In this document: positions 5,742 through 5,900 of the stretch, in pieces
Numbering within the stretch: position 1 is the stretch's first letter
Layout of the letters: the number at the start of each line of letters is the position of its first letter
Source of the DNA: Dehalococcoidia bacterium
GTDB taxonomy: Bacteria > Chloroflexota > Dehalococcoidia > JACVQG01 > JAHKAY01
Direction: 5' to 3'
Assembly (NCBI GenBank): GCA_030740315.1
Contig: JASLXN010000032.1
Location: forward strand, 1 to 5,900
Length of the DNA: 5,900 bases
Translations under genes and position numbers: made by a program
Notes under the pieces: generated by a model
Databases searched by the model: none
What the model was told of the DNA's origin: nothing
What the model saw: only the letters and a program-made list of their open reading frames with translations

Positions 5742-5772
5742 TTGACAGGGCAGTGGAAATACCTGGTATACT
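5742..5772 (+). promoter_or_regulatory. lexA promoter (consensus -35, extended -10)
   Basis: TTGACA (5742-5747) is a perfect -35 box and TATACT (5767-5772) a 5/6 -10 box preceded by TG one base upstream (TGG-TATACT), the extended -10 form. The 19-bp spacing is longer than ideal, which the extended -10 may compensate. Transcription would begin near 5779, at the edge of the SOS box. Confidence 0.65.
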
Positions 5773-5778
5773 ATAGGG

Positions 5779-5790
5779 GAACTGTTGTTC
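5779..5790 (+). promoter_or_regulatory. SOS box (LexA operator), GAAC-TGTT-GTTC
   Basis: GAACTGTTGTTC is an exact match to the GAAC-N4-GTTC core of the Gram-positive-type (Cheo) SOS box, rather than the CTG-N10-CAG box of Escherichia coli. It lies just after the -10 element and four bases before the AGGAGG of lexA, where bound LexA would block transcription. This implies autoregulation that is relieved by RecA-stimulated LexA cleavage after DNA damage. Confidence 0.75.
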
Positions 5791-5804
5791 TACAGGAGGC
5801 ATCC

Positions 5805-5900
5805 ATAGCTAAGGGGCTGTCGCAGCGCCAGCAACAGATTGTGGAGTTCATATCCCATTACATGGACGAAGAGGGAATTCCGCCCACGGTGCGGGATATC
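5805..5900 (+). CDS. lexA: LexA repressor, N-terminal part (3' end cut by window)
   Basis: The 32 codons visible read (M)AKGLSQRQQQIVEFI followed by YMDEEGIPPTVRDI. This is the start of the winged helix-turn-helix domain of LexA (consensus LTxRQxxILxFIxxYxxxxGxPPSVREI). Full-length LexA is about 200 residues; the DNA-recognition helix and the Ser/Lys autoprotease domain lie beyond the window. A strong AGGAGG (5794-5799) sits five bases upstream of codon 5805-5807. That codon is ATA, not ATG, although both alignment and spacing place the initiator exactly there. No ATG, GTG or TTG in frame offers a sensible alternative: the next ATG is 19 codons in and would remove the first helix. Either a rare ATA start is used, or the base is a mutation or sequencing error. 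The upstream promoter and SOS box independently support the identity. Confidence 0.9.
   Translation, partial: MAKGLSQRQQQIVEFISHYMDEEGIPPTVRDI

Overview
The window looks like a GC-rich bacterial chromosome. It is probably from an environmental lineage related to Chloroflexota (Dehalococcoidia-like), but that placement is an inference with modest confidence. It rests on four things: a split-type methylmalonyl-CoA mutase catalytic chain lacking its own B12 domain, a Gram-positive-style SOS box (GAAC-N4-GTTC) in front of lexA, promoters of the ordinary sigma70 type, and a G-run/CTTCG/C-run palindrome of a kind I associate with such genomes. I found no tRNA, rRNA or CRISPR array.

Layout, left to right: (1) the 3' end of a DnaJ/CbpA-type co-chaperone (1-252, +). 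(2) A badly decayed sugar-phosphate nucleotidyltransferase of the long RmlA type (295-1067, +). It has an internal deletion, four in-frame stops and at least three frame changes, yet its N-terminal motif, middle domain, beta-helix and C-terminal tail are still recognisable in order. (3) A short tandem repeat at the end of that pseudogene. (4) A convergent small integral membrane protein of the YdjM/DUF457 'metal-dependent hydrolase' family (1120-1665, -), with a good promoter that argues for a GTG start. (5) About 450 bp with no gene, holding a strong palindrome. (6) A complete amidohydrolase/deacetylase-type metallohydrolase (2116-3267, -). (7) A 172 bp divergent promoter region. (8) A complete methylmalonyl-CoA mutase alpha (catalytic) chain (3440-5104, +). 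(9) A very AT-rich patch and a tiny ORF with a good ribosome binding site. (10) A frameshifted C-terminal remnant of an IS3-family transposase (5301-5557, -). (11) A short unidentified ORF (5558-5701, -). (12) The promoter, SOS operator and first 32 codons of lexA (5805-5900, +).

Functionally the window is a mosaic rather than one operon. The mutase would interconvert methylmalonyl-CoA and succinyl-CoA, as in propionate and branched-chain or odd-chain carbon metabolism. It needs a separate cobalamin-binding chain, which is not in this window. The amidohydrolase is divergently transcribed from it and may share regulation, but no metabolic link can be shown. lexA appears autoregulated, with its operator lying between the -10 element and the ribosome binding site.

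The most notable points are the apparent ATA codon where lexA should start with ATG, the orphan mutase chain next to insertion-sequence debris, and the heavily mutated but collinear nucleotidyltransferase pseudogene. I did not find convincing evidence of a new multi-gene system.
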